Positions 55,641-64,000 of a stretch of DNA of 64,000 nt are shown piece after piece (within the stretch, counting starts at the first letter, position 1; each line of letters opens with the position of its first letter). The translations under genes and the position numbers were made by a program. The DNA comes from Cordylochernes scorpioides (Eukaryota; Arthropoda; Arachnida; Pseudoscorpiones; Chernetidae): positions 49,530,390 through 49,594,389 of the forward strand of contig CP092886.1 in assembly GCA_030710605.1 (NCBI GenBank). The letters run 5' to 3'. The notes beneath the pieces were generated by a model, which was not told the origin of the DNA, searched no databases, and saw only the letters and a list, made by a program, of their open reading frames with translations.

Positions 55641-56626
55641 TATTATGTAGGTCGAATGTTTTAATTAATTTATTCTTTATAGAATTCAAATGAAAGTTAA
55701 AACTTGCGACATTTAACTGTGGATTCCTAATGGCAATGATAGGATAAAACATGTTTGTGTGTGCTAATATAACTACCTTAAAAACAAGGCTATTCACCTT
55801 TAAGAAAAAAATAATTCTTCATTTGCGCATTTTATTGCTTGCTTCATGCTAGAATTTGATTTTTAAAAGGTTGTATGAAATTCATTTCTCTCTATCCCGC
55901 AACATGAATATGGACGTACATTACTCGCTCACGCCGTTTTTATTCGAATATATCGATTTTACATAGTGTTTTTCAACAGAGAAAATATTTAATGAATTCT
56001 TTTTGAAAAATCAGAATGGATTGCCTTCTTTAAACAAGGTTAAAAATACGACAATAGCAGCGATACCGACAATTTATTTGACAACAATTGAGCAAAGAAG
56101 GCTGAGACTCATCCAAGTTATTTACGTAGCGTTATATCTGAAATACTAAACTCGTTTTTGTTTGTGTAGCCAGATAACAATAGTAAATATATATAACATA
56201 AATCCTTTAAAAACATTTATTCTAATATTATAGAAAATTTAAATGTTTACCCCAGATTTGTTGTTTAAAGAAAGAGGAGAAAGGTTATTTTTGAAATTTG
56301 CTGTAAAATATATCATGAAAATAATGGCTCTCTAAGTTTTTCGTATCAAAAGAATATTATTATTTTTTATAATTTCACATTTTACATGCAAATTTGATCT
56401 ATTTTAAAAATTGTTGAAAATAAAAACTAATCAATCTCTTAAATTAAAAATTCATTTCAGGTTTTTAAAACAAATCATCAAAATATATAACACATATGTA
56501 CAGTAGAGAATGTAGAGGATATTCCTGCTAGAGGAAATTTCTAAACAAAGTACAGTTTTCATTGCCAAAAATTACATTTTAAAAAATATTCTTCACAAAT
56601 AAGGTGCATTCTCCCTAAAGGACACT
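55641..56626. other. AT-rich sequence, no gene seen
   Basis: No coding or repeat evidence recognised. Confidence 0.4.
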
Positions 56627-56680
56627 TTGGATTTTCAACAAGGTTCTCTCCAACTGATAAGGACACGCTTGTTCGGCGGT

Positions 56681-56720
<40 letters not shown>

Positions 56721-57095
56721 GGCCCCTGCGCAAGGATGACACGCAAAATCGTGAAGCGTTCCAACTGATAAGGAACCATAGAGATAATTTCCATCCATCT
56801 TTGTACCAAATAGAAAACCCCAAAAAGAACAGATCCTCCAACTAAACAGAAGGGAGTCGACACAGTTGGCCAGATGGAAATCTGGTCACCTGCGCCCTCT
56901 AGTCTATAAAAAGGGAGCCAAAAGCTTCTCCATGTGCACTAGGTGCAAAACTGAAGAGGCCACTCCCCAACATATACTAAATTGTATTGGAAAGGACAAA
57001 GGATCCCTATACAGAGAGCCAAGAAGAGTTATTGAACTTCTTTATGAGCACGACCTCCAAGATCTTGTCTAATTTGGATTAATAAAAAGATAAGA
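56627..57095 (+). pseudogene. LINE C-terminal fragment and 3' tail
   Basis: The plus-strand frame, best at 56850-57072, reads ARWKSGHLRPLVYKKG, SFSMCTRCKTEEATPQHIL, NCIGKD and VIELLYEHDLQDLV. The R-SGHL motif with C-x2-C...H...C is the RNase H/zinc-type end of a LINE polyprotein widespread in arthropods. The protein ends at 57072 and is followed by an A-rich tail (GATAAGAAAAAAAAGG). Only the last part of the LINE is present, and a U6 copy is inserted in it. Confidence 0.7.
56664..56762 (+). ncRNA. U6 snRNA retrocopy
   Basis: From ACATATACTAAAATTGGAAC through AGAGAAGATTAGCATGGCCC, the ACAGAGA and AGC boxes, and GATGACACGCAAAATCG to GAAGCGTTCC the sequence equals metazoan U6. The first 15-20 bases (5' stem-loop) are diverged. 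The copy is flanked by a direct repeat TCCAACTGATAAGGA (56649-56663 and 56760-56774), the target-site duplication of LINE-mediated insertion. No poly-T terminator or upstream promoter is seen, so it is taken as a processed pseudogene. Confidence 0.92.
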
Positions 57096-57349
57096 AAAAA
57101 AAGGTTCTACTATTTAGAGATACGAACAAGGTGTTGTGAAACATTCTTTATAATCAGCATTGCGTTCTGTACAGGGGGTGAAGAACCAGAATTTATCGTT
57201 TTAATTAATTTTTAAGGTAAGGGCGCCTCTCTTGTTACATGAATACTATCCACACGCAACTTTATATTGAAAATATATATCCTTCACCCCTGAAACAAAT
57301 ATTTTCGTAAACGTAGCACTTAACGAAATGTATTAAATAACTATAGAAA
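57096..57349. other. AT-rich sequence, no feature seen
   Basis: Ends with AGAAA (57345-57349), the duplicated target of the next element. Confidence 0.6.
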
Positions 57350-57625
57350 TGATGTGAATGAACGTATAAAAATAATTAAATATGAGTGATTGAATATTAA
57401 TTAATTTATTTTTCTATTGTTTTTTGACCAAGAAAAGGTAAATTGATTCTGTCAAGAGATATGTAAATAGTGTTAGTTCAATTTTTAATTTTAATTTTAG
57501 TTTTGCTTGGTTTGCATGTAAATATTCTTAAGGAAGAAAAATAAACTTTTTTTTTTCTTTTATAAGTACAGACATCTTTTGTTTAATATAAATTTCTAGA
57601 AAATTATTTAAGCAGCAAAATAACA
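57350..57625 (+). repeat. 5' LTR of the gypsy element
   Basis: Starts TGATGTGAATGAACG, ends AAGCAGCAAAATAACA. AATAAA at about 57539-57545 may serve polyadenylation. Differences from the 3' LTR are a few indels in T/A runs. Confidence 0.95.
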
Positions 57626-59362
57626 ATGGCGACGAGACTTTCTTTCGAACCATATGTAATGAAAGAAGAATCTTTTGAAAATTATCTTCAACGATTCAAA
57701 CAGTACATTTTTGTGAATGAAATCGAAGGTAAGAAGATTGTTCCTTTTTTTATTATGTCTATTGGAGCAAATACTTATAGTGTTCTAAAAGAATTAATCT
57801 CCCCTAGAGATGTTTGTGCATTAGAATTCGAAGAAATTGTTAGTGTTTTACTCACTCATTTTACACCTAAGCTAAATATCATTTTTGAAAGATATGAATT
57901 CAGCCAATTGGTTCAAGAACATGGCGAGAAAATAGGAGACTATGTCCTTAAATTAAAAAAACAAGCTAATAGGTGTAACTTTGGCTTAAATATTGAAGAA
58001 CACCTAAGGGATAAGTTCATTGCGGGAGTTTCTAATCAAGTTATTTTGAAAAGATTACTCCAAGAGCCTGAGCTCACTTTTAATATGGCAGTGAATATGG
58101 CTACCACAATAGAATCGGTAGATTGTAATGTGTTGAAAATGAAGTCTTATGCTGAAACTAAAGAAATAAACAAATTACATTCTAAATGCAAACATTGTGG
58201 AAAGATGAATCATCATTCGGACAAATGTTTTTTTAGAAATTCTTTCTGCTATTCTTGTAAACAATTGGGACATATATCGACTGTTTGTCATTCAAAATCT
58301 AAGAATGGATATTTTCAACCAAGAAAGAGTGAAGCGTCTGCCCACGGAGAATCATTTTCGGGAAAGAATGGTGAGTCCATCAATAATATAGAATATCTGA
58401 CTAATAAATTTGAGAGTATTTTGTATGTCTTCGACATAAAATTCTTAGCAGAAATTGACACTGGTGCAGCTTTAACAACTATGTCAAAAGATCTATTTTT
58501 AAAATATTTTGAACATGTTAAATTATTTCCGTCTAAATGTTATTTAACCGATTATCAAGGAAAGGGCATTTCCTCTATTGGAGAATGTAAAGTAAAAGTA
58601 AGATATAAAAATAAAATAGGCCATTTAAACTTAATAGTAACAAATATTGAAAATAATAAATTTCTCATAGGAAAAGACTGGATAGTATATTTTGATATGG
58701 TACAAATTAATGTCCAACAAAATAATAATTTTGATACTAATTTTATTTTTAATAAATATTATAAACTTTTCGAAGATATAGTCTTGCCAATAAAAGATAT
58801 TTCCGTACACATTAATGTAAAAAATAATTTTGCACCAAAATTTTATAAATTTAGACCTGCTCCCTTTGCTATTAGAAATTTAATTGAAGAAGAACTATTA
58901 TTTTTATTGAATAATGATATTATTGAAAATATAGTGGATAGCCCAATAGCTTCACCGCTAGTATGCGTCCCTAAGAAAAACGGCAAAATTAGAATTTGTG
59001 CGGACTTTAAAAGAACCTTAAATCCATTTATCGAGGATGTTAAGTATCCGATACCGAACATCGATAATGTTTTACATTCATTTTTTGGTAAAAGTATATT
59101 TAGTAAAATTGATCTTTCAAGCGCATATCATCAGATACTTCTAGACGAGGAATCTAAAAAATTAACAGTTATTTCTACCCATAAAGGCCTTTTTAAATAT
59201 AAAAGGCTGCCCTTCGGTATCAAGTCCGGAGCGACTATTTTCCAAAGAACTATGGACAATATTTTTTCCGGTCTTAAAAATGTAATAATATATTTAGACG
59301 ATATTCTTATAGCATCGTCTGATGTAAATGAGCATATTTCAGATATTGAAACAGAGTCATGA
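57626..59362 (+). CDS. Gag-protease-reverse transcriptase, open part
   Basis: One frame of 578 codons. Residues 1-185: capsid-like region (FENYLQRFKQYIFVN, LTHFTP, FSQLVQEHGEKIGDYVLKL). About 190-225: two CX2CX4HX4C zinc knuckles (CKHCGKMNHHSDKC and CYSCKQLGHISTVC). About 275: aspartic protease active site EIDTGAALTTMS. About 400-570: reverse transcriptase with VCVPKKNGKIRICADFK, KIDLSSAYHQILLDE, LPFGIKSGATIFQ and the catalytic YLDDILIAS. Gag and pol share one frame without a programmed shift. The stop at 59360 follows a frame-disrupting change inside the reverse transcriptase connection region, so RNase H and integrase are not made from this frame. Confidence 0.93.
   Translation: MATRLSFEPYVMKEESFENYLQRFKQYIFVNEIEGKKIVPFFIMSIGANTYSVLKELISPRDVCALEFEEIVSVLLTHFTPKLNIIFERYEFSQLVQEHGEKIGDYVLKLKKQANRCNFGLNIEEHLRDKFIAGVSNQVILKRLLQEPELTFNMAVNMATTIESVDCNVLKMKSYAETKEINKLHSKCKHCGKMNHHSDKCFFRNSFCYSCKQLGHISTVCHSKSKNGYFQPRKSEASAHGESFSGKNGESINNIEYLTNKFESILYVFDIKFLAEIDTGAALTTMSKDLFLKYFEHVKLFPSKCYLTDYQGKGISSIGECKVKVRYKNKIGHLNLIVTNIENNKFLIGKDWIVYFDMVQINVQQNNNFDTNFIFNKYYKLFEDIVLPIKDISVHINVKNNFAPKFYKFRPAPFAIRNLIEEELLFLLNNDIIENIVDSPIASPLVCVPKKNGKIRICADFKRTLNPFIEDVKYPIPNIDNVLHSFFGKSIFSKIDLSSAYHQILLDEESKKLTVISTHKGLFKYKRLPFGIKSGATIFQRTMDNIFSGLKNVIIYLDDILIASSDVNEHISDIETES
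57627..57636 (+). promoter_or_regulatory. Primer-binding site, tRNA-Ser
   Basis: TGGCGACGAG begins two bases after the 5' LTR and is complementary to CTCGTCG plus CCA at the 3' end of tRNA-Ser(GCT). It overlaps the gag start codon, whose first codons ATG-GCG-ACG-AGA are thus fixed by primer use. Confidence 0.85.
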
Positions 59363-59528
59363 ATAAATTATCGGATTTTAATTTTTCAATTAATAAAGAA
59401 AAATCTTTGTTTTTTGTTGAGGAAATCAATTATTTGGGACATAGAATAAATAAAAAATGGAATCTATCCCCTTGAGGATAAATTGGACAGTATAAAAAAA
59501 ATGTCCTAAACCGAGTAACATTTCAGAA
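59363..59528 (+). pseudogene. Frameshifted RT-RNase H connection
   Basis: Between the two long frames the expected pol sequence continues in other phases (NKLSDFNFSINKEKS, INYLGHRINK) with at least three small indels, near 59355, 59460 and 59510, mostly in A-rich or C-runs. This shows the element lost pol continuity after insertion. Confidence 0.85.
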
Positions 59529-60842
59529 TTGAAATCTTTCTTGGGCATGTTGTCATTCTACAGTAAATTCGTTAGAAATTTATCCATACATGCAAATCCT
59601 TTATTCTCTCTATTGAAAAGAAGTTATAATTGGAATTGGAAAAATGAACATGATCAGGCTTTCGAAAAATGTAAAAATTTGATTAGTACAAAAACTTGTT
59701 TGACGCATTATTCGCAAGATTTACCTCTTTATGTTACTTGTGATGCATCAAATTATGGTATTGGAGGATATATTTCCCATATTGTAAACGGCACTGAGAA
59801 ACCAATTACTTTTGTTTCAAGAACACTAAATGACACAGAAAAGAAATATTCCCAAATAGAAAAAGAAGGGTTATCAATATTCTTTACCTTAAACAGGCTA
59901 AAACAATTCCTTTACGGAAGAAAATTTATTATTAATACAGATCACAAACCATTACTAGCCATTTTTGGCGATAAAAATAATTTACCAGCCTTAGTGGCAA
60001 ATAGATTACATAGATGGTCACTCTCAATATCAAATTTTAATTTTGAAATTAAATATACTAAGGGAACTGAAATACCTCTTGCAGATTTTCTTTCAAGATT
60101 TCCAAATCCTGAAAAAGGGGAGAAGGAAGAGGAAATGGGAGAAATATTATTAATAGAAAATTCGATATTAGATTACGTCTTGGTATCGTACAAAACCCAA
60201 GAAGATCCAACTCTTAGAAAACTATATAAGTTAGTCAAGTACGATAAGTATGATGTTGACTCAGAGGTAGATATAAAACCTTATAATAGAATTAAAAACG
60301 AGATAACAATAGTAAGAAATTGCCTATTTTTCGGAAATAGAATGATCATCCCCGATTCCTTAAGAGAATATGTTTTGAAAATCATCCATGAAAATCATAT
60401 TGGAGTAAATAAAATGAAAACTCTGGCCAGAAGTTCTGTCTATTGGCCGGGAATGGATGAGCAAATTGAGAAACTGTCTAAAAGCTGTAGCACTTGTATG
60501 GAAAACACATCAAAGCTGCCAAACCAGGAATTCACTGAGTGGACTCCACCAAACAAAGTTTGGAAGAGAATTCATCTCGACTATTTCTATTTTGCGGGAA
60601 AAACTTTTTTGATATTAGTGGATGCGCATTCTAATTGGATAGAATGTCAAATAGTTCCAAATACATCGGCGGGATTCTGCATAGACTTTTTGAGAGAATG
60701 TTTAGCGAGATATGGTATCCCGGAGGTGGCGGTAATGGATAATGGGCCCCCGTTTAGAAGTTATGAAATAAAGACATTTTCGAAAGAAATGGCATACATG
60801 CGATGTTTAGCCCCGCTTACCATCCGGAGAGCAACGGACTAG
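59529..60842 (+). CDS. Pol continuation: RNase H and integrase N-terminal and core
   Basis: 437 codons. The start is the RT thumb/connection (KSFLGMLSFYSKFVRN). RNase H follows with TCDASNYGIGGYIS, EKEGLSIFFTLNRLKQFLYG and the TDHKPL motif. The integrase zinc domain has HENHIGVNK..H/C-type residues with C-x2-C in SKSCSTCMENT. The catalytic core begins with HLDYFYFAG (first Asp) and VMDNGPPF (second Asp). The frame is lost near 60800-60830, just before the catalytic Glu. Confidence 0.9.
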   Translation: MKSFLGMLSFYSKFVRNLSIHANPLFSLLKRSYNWNWKNEHDQAFEKCKNLISTKTCLTHYSQDLPLYVTCDASNYGIGGYISHIVNGTEKPITFVSRTLNDTEKKYSQIEKEGLSIFFTLNRLKQFLYGRKFIINTDHKPLLAIFGDKNNLPALVANRLHRWSLSISNFNFEIKYTKGTEIPLADFLSRFPNPEKGEKEEEMGEILLIENSILDYVLVSYKTQEDPTLRKLYKLVKYDKYDVDSEVDIKPYNRIKNEITIVRNCLFFGNRMIIPDSLREYVLKIIHENHIGVNKMKTLARSSVYWPGMDEQIEKLSKSCSTCMENTSKLPNQEFTEWTPPNKVWKRIHLDYFYFAGKTFLILVDAHSNWIECQIVPNTSAGFCIDFLRECLARYGIPEVAVMDNGPPFRSYEIKTFSKEMAYMRCLAPLTIRRATD

Positions 60843-61423
60843 CGGAAGTGTCTGTAAGAGAGATAAAAAAAGCTATGAAAAGAATTATTTCGGAGGAAAG
60901 AGAATTACCCCTTGAGTTTGCTTTGATAAAGGCATTATATGCATATAGATTGAGTCCTTTGACTAGAACGGAAAAATCCCCTGCTGGAATATTTTTAAAT
61001 CGCGAGATTAGAACAAAGATTTCCATGTTGAGCAAGAAATCAGTAAGAGTGGGGAGATTGAAAAATAAAAAACAGAACAATAGCTACAAAATAAATGATA
61101 GAGTAAGATACAGATGGATGGAAAGAGGAAAACCGAAATGGATGTTTGGGATTGTAAAGAGAATAGTGGGAAGCAACAGCTGTATGATAGAAACTGATGG
61201 AATTGAAAAGAAAGTACACACTAACTATATGAGGAGAAGTATGGAGAGAAAGGATGTTTCATCATCAGAAGAAGGAATAAGCTACCCAAGGCCTCAGACG
61301 TCAAGTCCCCTGACTCCTGCTACAATAGTAGCAGAATCTACACCTGGACCACCGACTGAATCTACACCTTCCCGGAGATATCCACTACGAGAGAGGAGAC
61401 CACCGGATAGATATGTACCTTGA
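60803..61423 (+). CDS. Integrase C-terminal part
   Basis: 206 codons in another phase, overlapping the previous frame by 40 bases. It begins SPAYHPESNGLAEVSVREIK, which includes the catalytic Glu, and continues with YRLSPLTRTEKSPAGIFLN, a C-terminal DNA-binding region (NDRVRYRWMERGKPKWMFG, NYMRRSMERKD) and ends RYPLRERRPPDRYVP. A single frameshift near 60800 separates it from the core. Integrase joins the element cDNA to host DNA. Confidence 0.9.
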   Translation: MFSPAYHPESNGLAEVSVREIKKAMKRIISEERELPLEFALIKALYAYRLSPLTRTEKSPAGIFLNREIRTKISMLSKKSVRVGRLKNKKQNNSYKINDRVRYRWMERGKPKWMFGIVKRIVGSNSCMIETDGIEKKVHTNYMRRSMERKDVSSSEEGISYPRPQTSSPLTPATIVAESTPGPPTESTPSRRYPLRERRPPDRYVP

Positions 61424-61453
61424 TGAGTATTGCTATCTTAAAAAAGGGGGAGT

Positions 61454-61722
61454 TGATGTGAATGAACGTATAAAAATAATTAAATATGAGTGATTGAATA
61501 TTAATTAATTTATTTTTCTATTGTTTTTTGACCAAGAAAAGGTAAATTGATTCTGTCAAGAGATATGTAAATAGTGTTAGTTCAAATTTTAATTTTAGTT
61601 TTGCTTGGTTTGCATGTAAATATTCTTAAGAAAGAAAAATAAACTTTTTTTTTCTTTTATAAGTACAGACATCTTTTGTTTAATATAAATTTCTAGAAAA
61701 TTATTTAAGCAGCAAAATAACA
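61454..61722 (+). repeat. 3' LTR of the gypsy element
   Basis: Matches the 5' LTR apart from small differences in homopolymer runs (for example one AATTTT unit less). Followed by the target duplication AGAAA. Confidence 0.95.
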
Positions 61723-61847
61723 AGAAATATATTTTTACAGGTTTCTTCTTGAATGACAAAGGATATATTTACAATTTTATAATACATATTCATTGCTGCC
61801 TTTACAATTTAACAAAACAACAAGCAATCCAGTGCCAGCTTTCTTTT

Positions 61848-62320
61848 AACTATTTTTTATTTATCTAGCTTTTACTACCTATGTAAATAACACAAGATGA
61901 TTATTACCTTATCCAATTGGGAGAATCTGTATGGGTCAAGTCCCTAATAAAGGCTTTTGTGTGTGTGTGTATTTATCTAGCTTTTACTACCTATGTAAAT
62001 AACACAAGATGATTGTTACCTTATCCAATTGGGAGAATCTGTATGGGTCAAGTCCCTAATAAAGGCTTTTGTGTGTGTGTGTGTATTTATCTAGCTTTTA
62101 CTACCTATGTAAATAACTCAAGATGATTATTACCTTACCCAATTGGGAGAATCTGTATGGGTCAAGTCCCTAATAAAGGCTTTTGTGTGTGTGTGTATTT
62201 ATCTAGCTTTTACTACCTATGTAAATAACACAAGATGATTGTTACCTTATCCAATTGGAGAATCTGTATGGGTCAAGTCCCTAATAAAGGCTTTTGTGTG
62301 TGTGTGTATTTATCTTGCTC
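61848..62320 (+). repeat. About 123-bp tandem repeat with (TG)n, four units
   Basis: Units read TTTATCTAGCTTTTACTACC, TATGTAAATAACACAAGATG, CCTTATCCAATTGGGAGAAT, CTGTATGGGTCAAGTCCCTA and ATAAAGGCTTTTG followed by (TG)5-7. Four near-identical copies start near 61850, 61970, 62090 and 62195. The TAATAAAGGC plus (TG)n end resembles a retroposon 3' tail, so the array may have grown from such a tail. Confidence 0.9.
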
Positions 62321-63084
62321 TCGGGCCAACATGACCTTCAACAGAACTAGAAATATGACTCCAGCCAATTTTGTTGTATAAATATTATACCGACGCAAAG
62401 ATTCAAGAATACATATTTATGCATATTGTTCATGTGACTGTGTCCAGGATTTCTCAAAATTAAACATAATTTTTACGTCCGATATAACTTTAGTTACTCA
62501 CCGGAACATACATAAACACGGAAGAGAGTTATTTTTAATTAAGAAAAACTAATTAACACCCCTAAATATATATTGCGAAACAGCCATTGACCAGAACAAA
62601 TTACCTTAATAAAGAAATGGAATTATTTTTGTGTTCAATAAAATTATTTGGGCTATCTCCGCTGACCGTTTTCCGATACATCGACCTGGTGGTCAATAGT
62701 CAAGTTTCCAAGGCTGGCGACACCGTTCGAGATGTAGAAGGATTTCAAAAAATATATTTTTTTTTAAAACAAAAACCACAAAAGAAAATACATGTGACTC
62801 CACAAAATTCTGATAGCGCTATTAATAAAATGGATTCTGTCTGAAAGGTTTTCACAATAATTACAGAGGATTTCTGTATTATTTCGTGGAAACGTTTTCT
62901 CTATAATTTTCAAAATGAAATATGTGTTACCTCTTTGGATGTCACAATCCTGTGCGGCCACCGACTACCAGCCAGAAGCAAGAAATTGCTTGTGTGTTCA
63001 GTTGGAGATATTAGATATAGCATTGACTATAAGAATTAAAAGTTAGAAAATGTAAATTATTTATAGCGCGTTTGTGTATTTTTA
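62321..63084. other. AT-rich DNA with a GC-richer block
   Basis: 62640-62735 is GC-richer and open on both strands (plus: SPLTVFRYIDLVVNSQVSKA). No splice context or domain was recognised. 62940-63000 is similar but shorter. Confidence 0.3.
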
Positions 63085-63174
63085 AGGAATGTCTTTCAAA
63101 AAGAATCTTACGCGTCTAAAATAGTTTCTAATTTTCATAACAGATGGCGCGCTAGTGTATCGTAATATGTTATT
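63085..63174 (+). mobile_element. F1-family end (left of SINE)
   Basis: GAATCTTACGCGTCTAAAAT, AGTTTCTAATTTTCATAACA and GATGGCGCGCTAGTGTATCG match the outer arm of F1 copies A and B. No core is present in this piece. Confidence 0.6.
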
Positions 63175-63472
63175 TTATTATCCCTAGTATACTTGGTACA
63201 GGCCATGATAATCATGGTGGGTAGAAGTTGGCGACTGCTTTTACTGTAAGTGCACCACATGTCTACACATGTGAATATCAGTTGGAATTTTGAACTTACA
63301 AATGTGCCAGAGCCCCGTTGGTTACTTACAGTCGCTAGTGAGGTTGGACTTTTGCAAAAATCGGGGGTCATTAGATCATTTCTAAATTAGAAAAGTTCTC
63401 AATCCGGGATTCGATCCCGGGTCGTAGCTATCGAAAACCAACGGTTTAGAAGAGAGGCCACCATCTCTTTAC
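63175..63472 (-). repeat. tRNA-derived SINE, copy 2
   Basis: Reverse orientation. The head at about 63390-63470 has CTAAACCGTTGG (A-box-like) and GGGATCGAATCCCGG (B box). Body as in copy 1 (GGCTCTGGCACATTTG, CATGTGGTGCACTTACAGTA, CCCACCATGATTATCATG). Tail GGGATAATAAAATAAC. Two copies share about 290 bp. Confidence 0.8.
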
Positions 63473-63650
63473 TGCGATGAAAAATGATGAGCCAGACATC
63501 CCCTTCTCCACGGATTTTTTTTTTCACCAGAGTAAGGACAGTTGGAAGTTGATATATCATATATTAATATATTTATTTATTATACATATTTTATGTTTCT
63601 GAAAAGCGGATTTCTTATATATAGATGGCGCGTTATTGCCTTATGATTAA
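63473..63650 (+). mobile_element. F1-family remnant, copy E
   Basis: CTTTACTGCGATGAAAAATG and TTTTCACCAGAGTAAGGACA are the inner repeats. Between them lies a shortened core with TGATGAGCCAGACATCCCC. The right end is ATAGATGGCGCGTTATTGCC. The GAAAC part of the core is missing. Confidence 0.5.
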
Positions 63651-63698
63651 TTACACACATATATGGAAAACATGTTGACTAATAACTATATTATTCAG

Positions 63699-63803
63699 GT
63701 GCAACAAGCTGCGTTGGAGAGTGGCGCGCAGCTGAACTCGCGGATTCGAGCAATGGAGGCGTCCAAACAAGAACAGATGTCTATAGAATATTTAAAAAAA
63801 TAA
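63699..63803 (+). CDS. Candidate terminal exon, function unknown
   Basis: A branch-point-like TGACTAATAAC and acceptor TATTATTCAG precede a GC-rich block open from the first base: VQQAALESGAQLNSRIRAME then ASKQEQMSIEYLKK and TAA. AATAAA overlaps the stop (63799-63804). The residues are strongly helix/coiled-coil forming. No family recognised. Evidence is the splice context, the abrupt GC rise and the open frame. Confidence 0.35.
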   Translation: MQQAALESGAQLNSRIRAMEASKQEQMSIEYLKK

Positions 63804-63838
63804 AATATCATCATATGTCACTGAAAATAATCATTTAT

Positions 63839-63988
63839 TTAAGAAATAATCACCATTATGACTACAATTTCAAAATCCGTCGTTCTTTCAATAGCCTCTT
63901 TTCCGAATTCTTTTTGAATCATTATCAAACTTTTAGAAACCGATTTACCCAATTTGAAACATACCTGTTGTTCGATTAAAAATTCCAT
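63839..63988 (-). pseudogene. Mariner transposase N-terminal fragment
   Basis: The minus-strand frame (49 codons) reads EQQVCFKLGKSVSKSLIMIQ and KEFGKEAIERTTDFE, corresponding to the first helix-turn-helix of mariner transposases (cf. KIGKSASENL in the 53.6-kb element). It diverges after TTDFE and stops, so the remainder is deleted. The element may extend beyond the window. Confidence 0.7.
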
Positions 63989-64000
63989 CACAAAATTTGC

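Larger units (their letters stand above)
57350..61722 (+). mobile_element. Ty3/gypsy (Mag-like) LTR retrotransposon, complete but frameshifted
   Basis: LTRs of 276 and 269 bp (57350-57625 and 61454-61722, beginning TGATGTGAATG and ending ATAACA) are nearly identical. The 5-bp target duplication AGAAA flanks both ends. A primer-binding site TGGCGACGAG (57627-57636) is complementary to the 3' end of tRNA-Ser(GCT). A purine tract AAAAAAGGGGGAG precedes the 3' LTR. Order gag-protease-RT-RNase H-integrase classifies it as Ty3/gypsy. No envelope gene. Recent insertion is implied by LTR identity and clean target duplication. Confidence 0.96.

Noticed and set aside
63390-63470. tRNA gene (GGGATCGAATCCCGG)
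   Set aside because: The B box and a weak A box exist but no cloverleaf acceptor stem forms. The same sequence recurs with a SINE body at 52.7 kb.

Overview
This is AT-rich, TE-saturated animal DNA. No prokaryotic gene organisation is visible. One 83-bp exon encodes the Cys-loop of an anion-type ligand-gated channel, a U6 snRNA copy matches the metazoan consensus, and the mobile elements (mariner, Ty3/gypsy of Mag type, Helitron, and a LINE with an RNase H/zinc-type C-terminus common in arthropods) point to a protostome, most likely an arthropod. The species cannot be fixed from sequence alone. A run of exactly 100 N (31325-31424) marks a scaffold gap.

The most notable content is a dispersed and tandem repeat family of about 345 bp whose antisense strand, relative to the orientation of the 8.7-10 kb array, carries a complete type I hammerhead ribozyme: CTGACGAG, a 4-bp stem II, GAAA, a palindromic ACGCGT stem III, an NUH cleavage site, and a stem I with an internal loop. 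At least ten copies plus two diverged ones are present (8741-10250, 25282-25822, 26070-26335, 29850-30168, 38688-38890, 43635-43800, 55245-55640). The diverged copies keep stem II through compensatory changes. The arrangement (tandem monomers, strong internal hairpins, no ORF) fits the metazoan retrozyme/hammerhead-satellite class.

Layout. 0-8.7 kb: mariner remnant (245-1010), foldback repeat with a conserved core (1819-2110), a 110-145 bp minisatellite (4795-5455) and anonymous AT-rich DNA. 8.7-10.25 kb: hammerhead array with an inverted end. 11.9-12.5 kb: TIR element carrying a LINE-like fragment. 13-17.6 kb: palindromic elements, a MITE, a 32-bp minisatellite and a Helitron. 19.1-19.8 kb: mariner relic. 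20.2-25.3 kb: LTR fragment followed by a 4.4-kb LTR element that retains only a gag-like ORF. 25-30.7 kb: hammerhead copies, foldback elements and the channel exon (29063-29145). 31.9-38.5 kb: GC-richer islands, a candidate two-exon gene end on the minus strand, and a LINE split by a foldback insertion. 40.2-41.5 kb: 53-bp minisatellite. 44.8-49.3 kb: second LTR element with only a gag stub. 51.4-57.1 kb: Helitron, tRNA-derived SINE, full-length dead mariner, hammerhead copy, and a LINE tail containing a U6 retrocopy. 57.35-61.72 kb: complete but frameshifted Ty3/gypsy element with target-site duplication. 61.8-64 kb: 123-bp tandem repeat, second SINE, foldback copy and mariner fragment.

Host coding sequence is sparse. 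The channel exon is secure. The other exons are candidates based on splice signals and open frames only. Most of the window therefore looks like intronic or intergenic DNA colonised by elements, many of which sit directly at (TA)n microsatellites.
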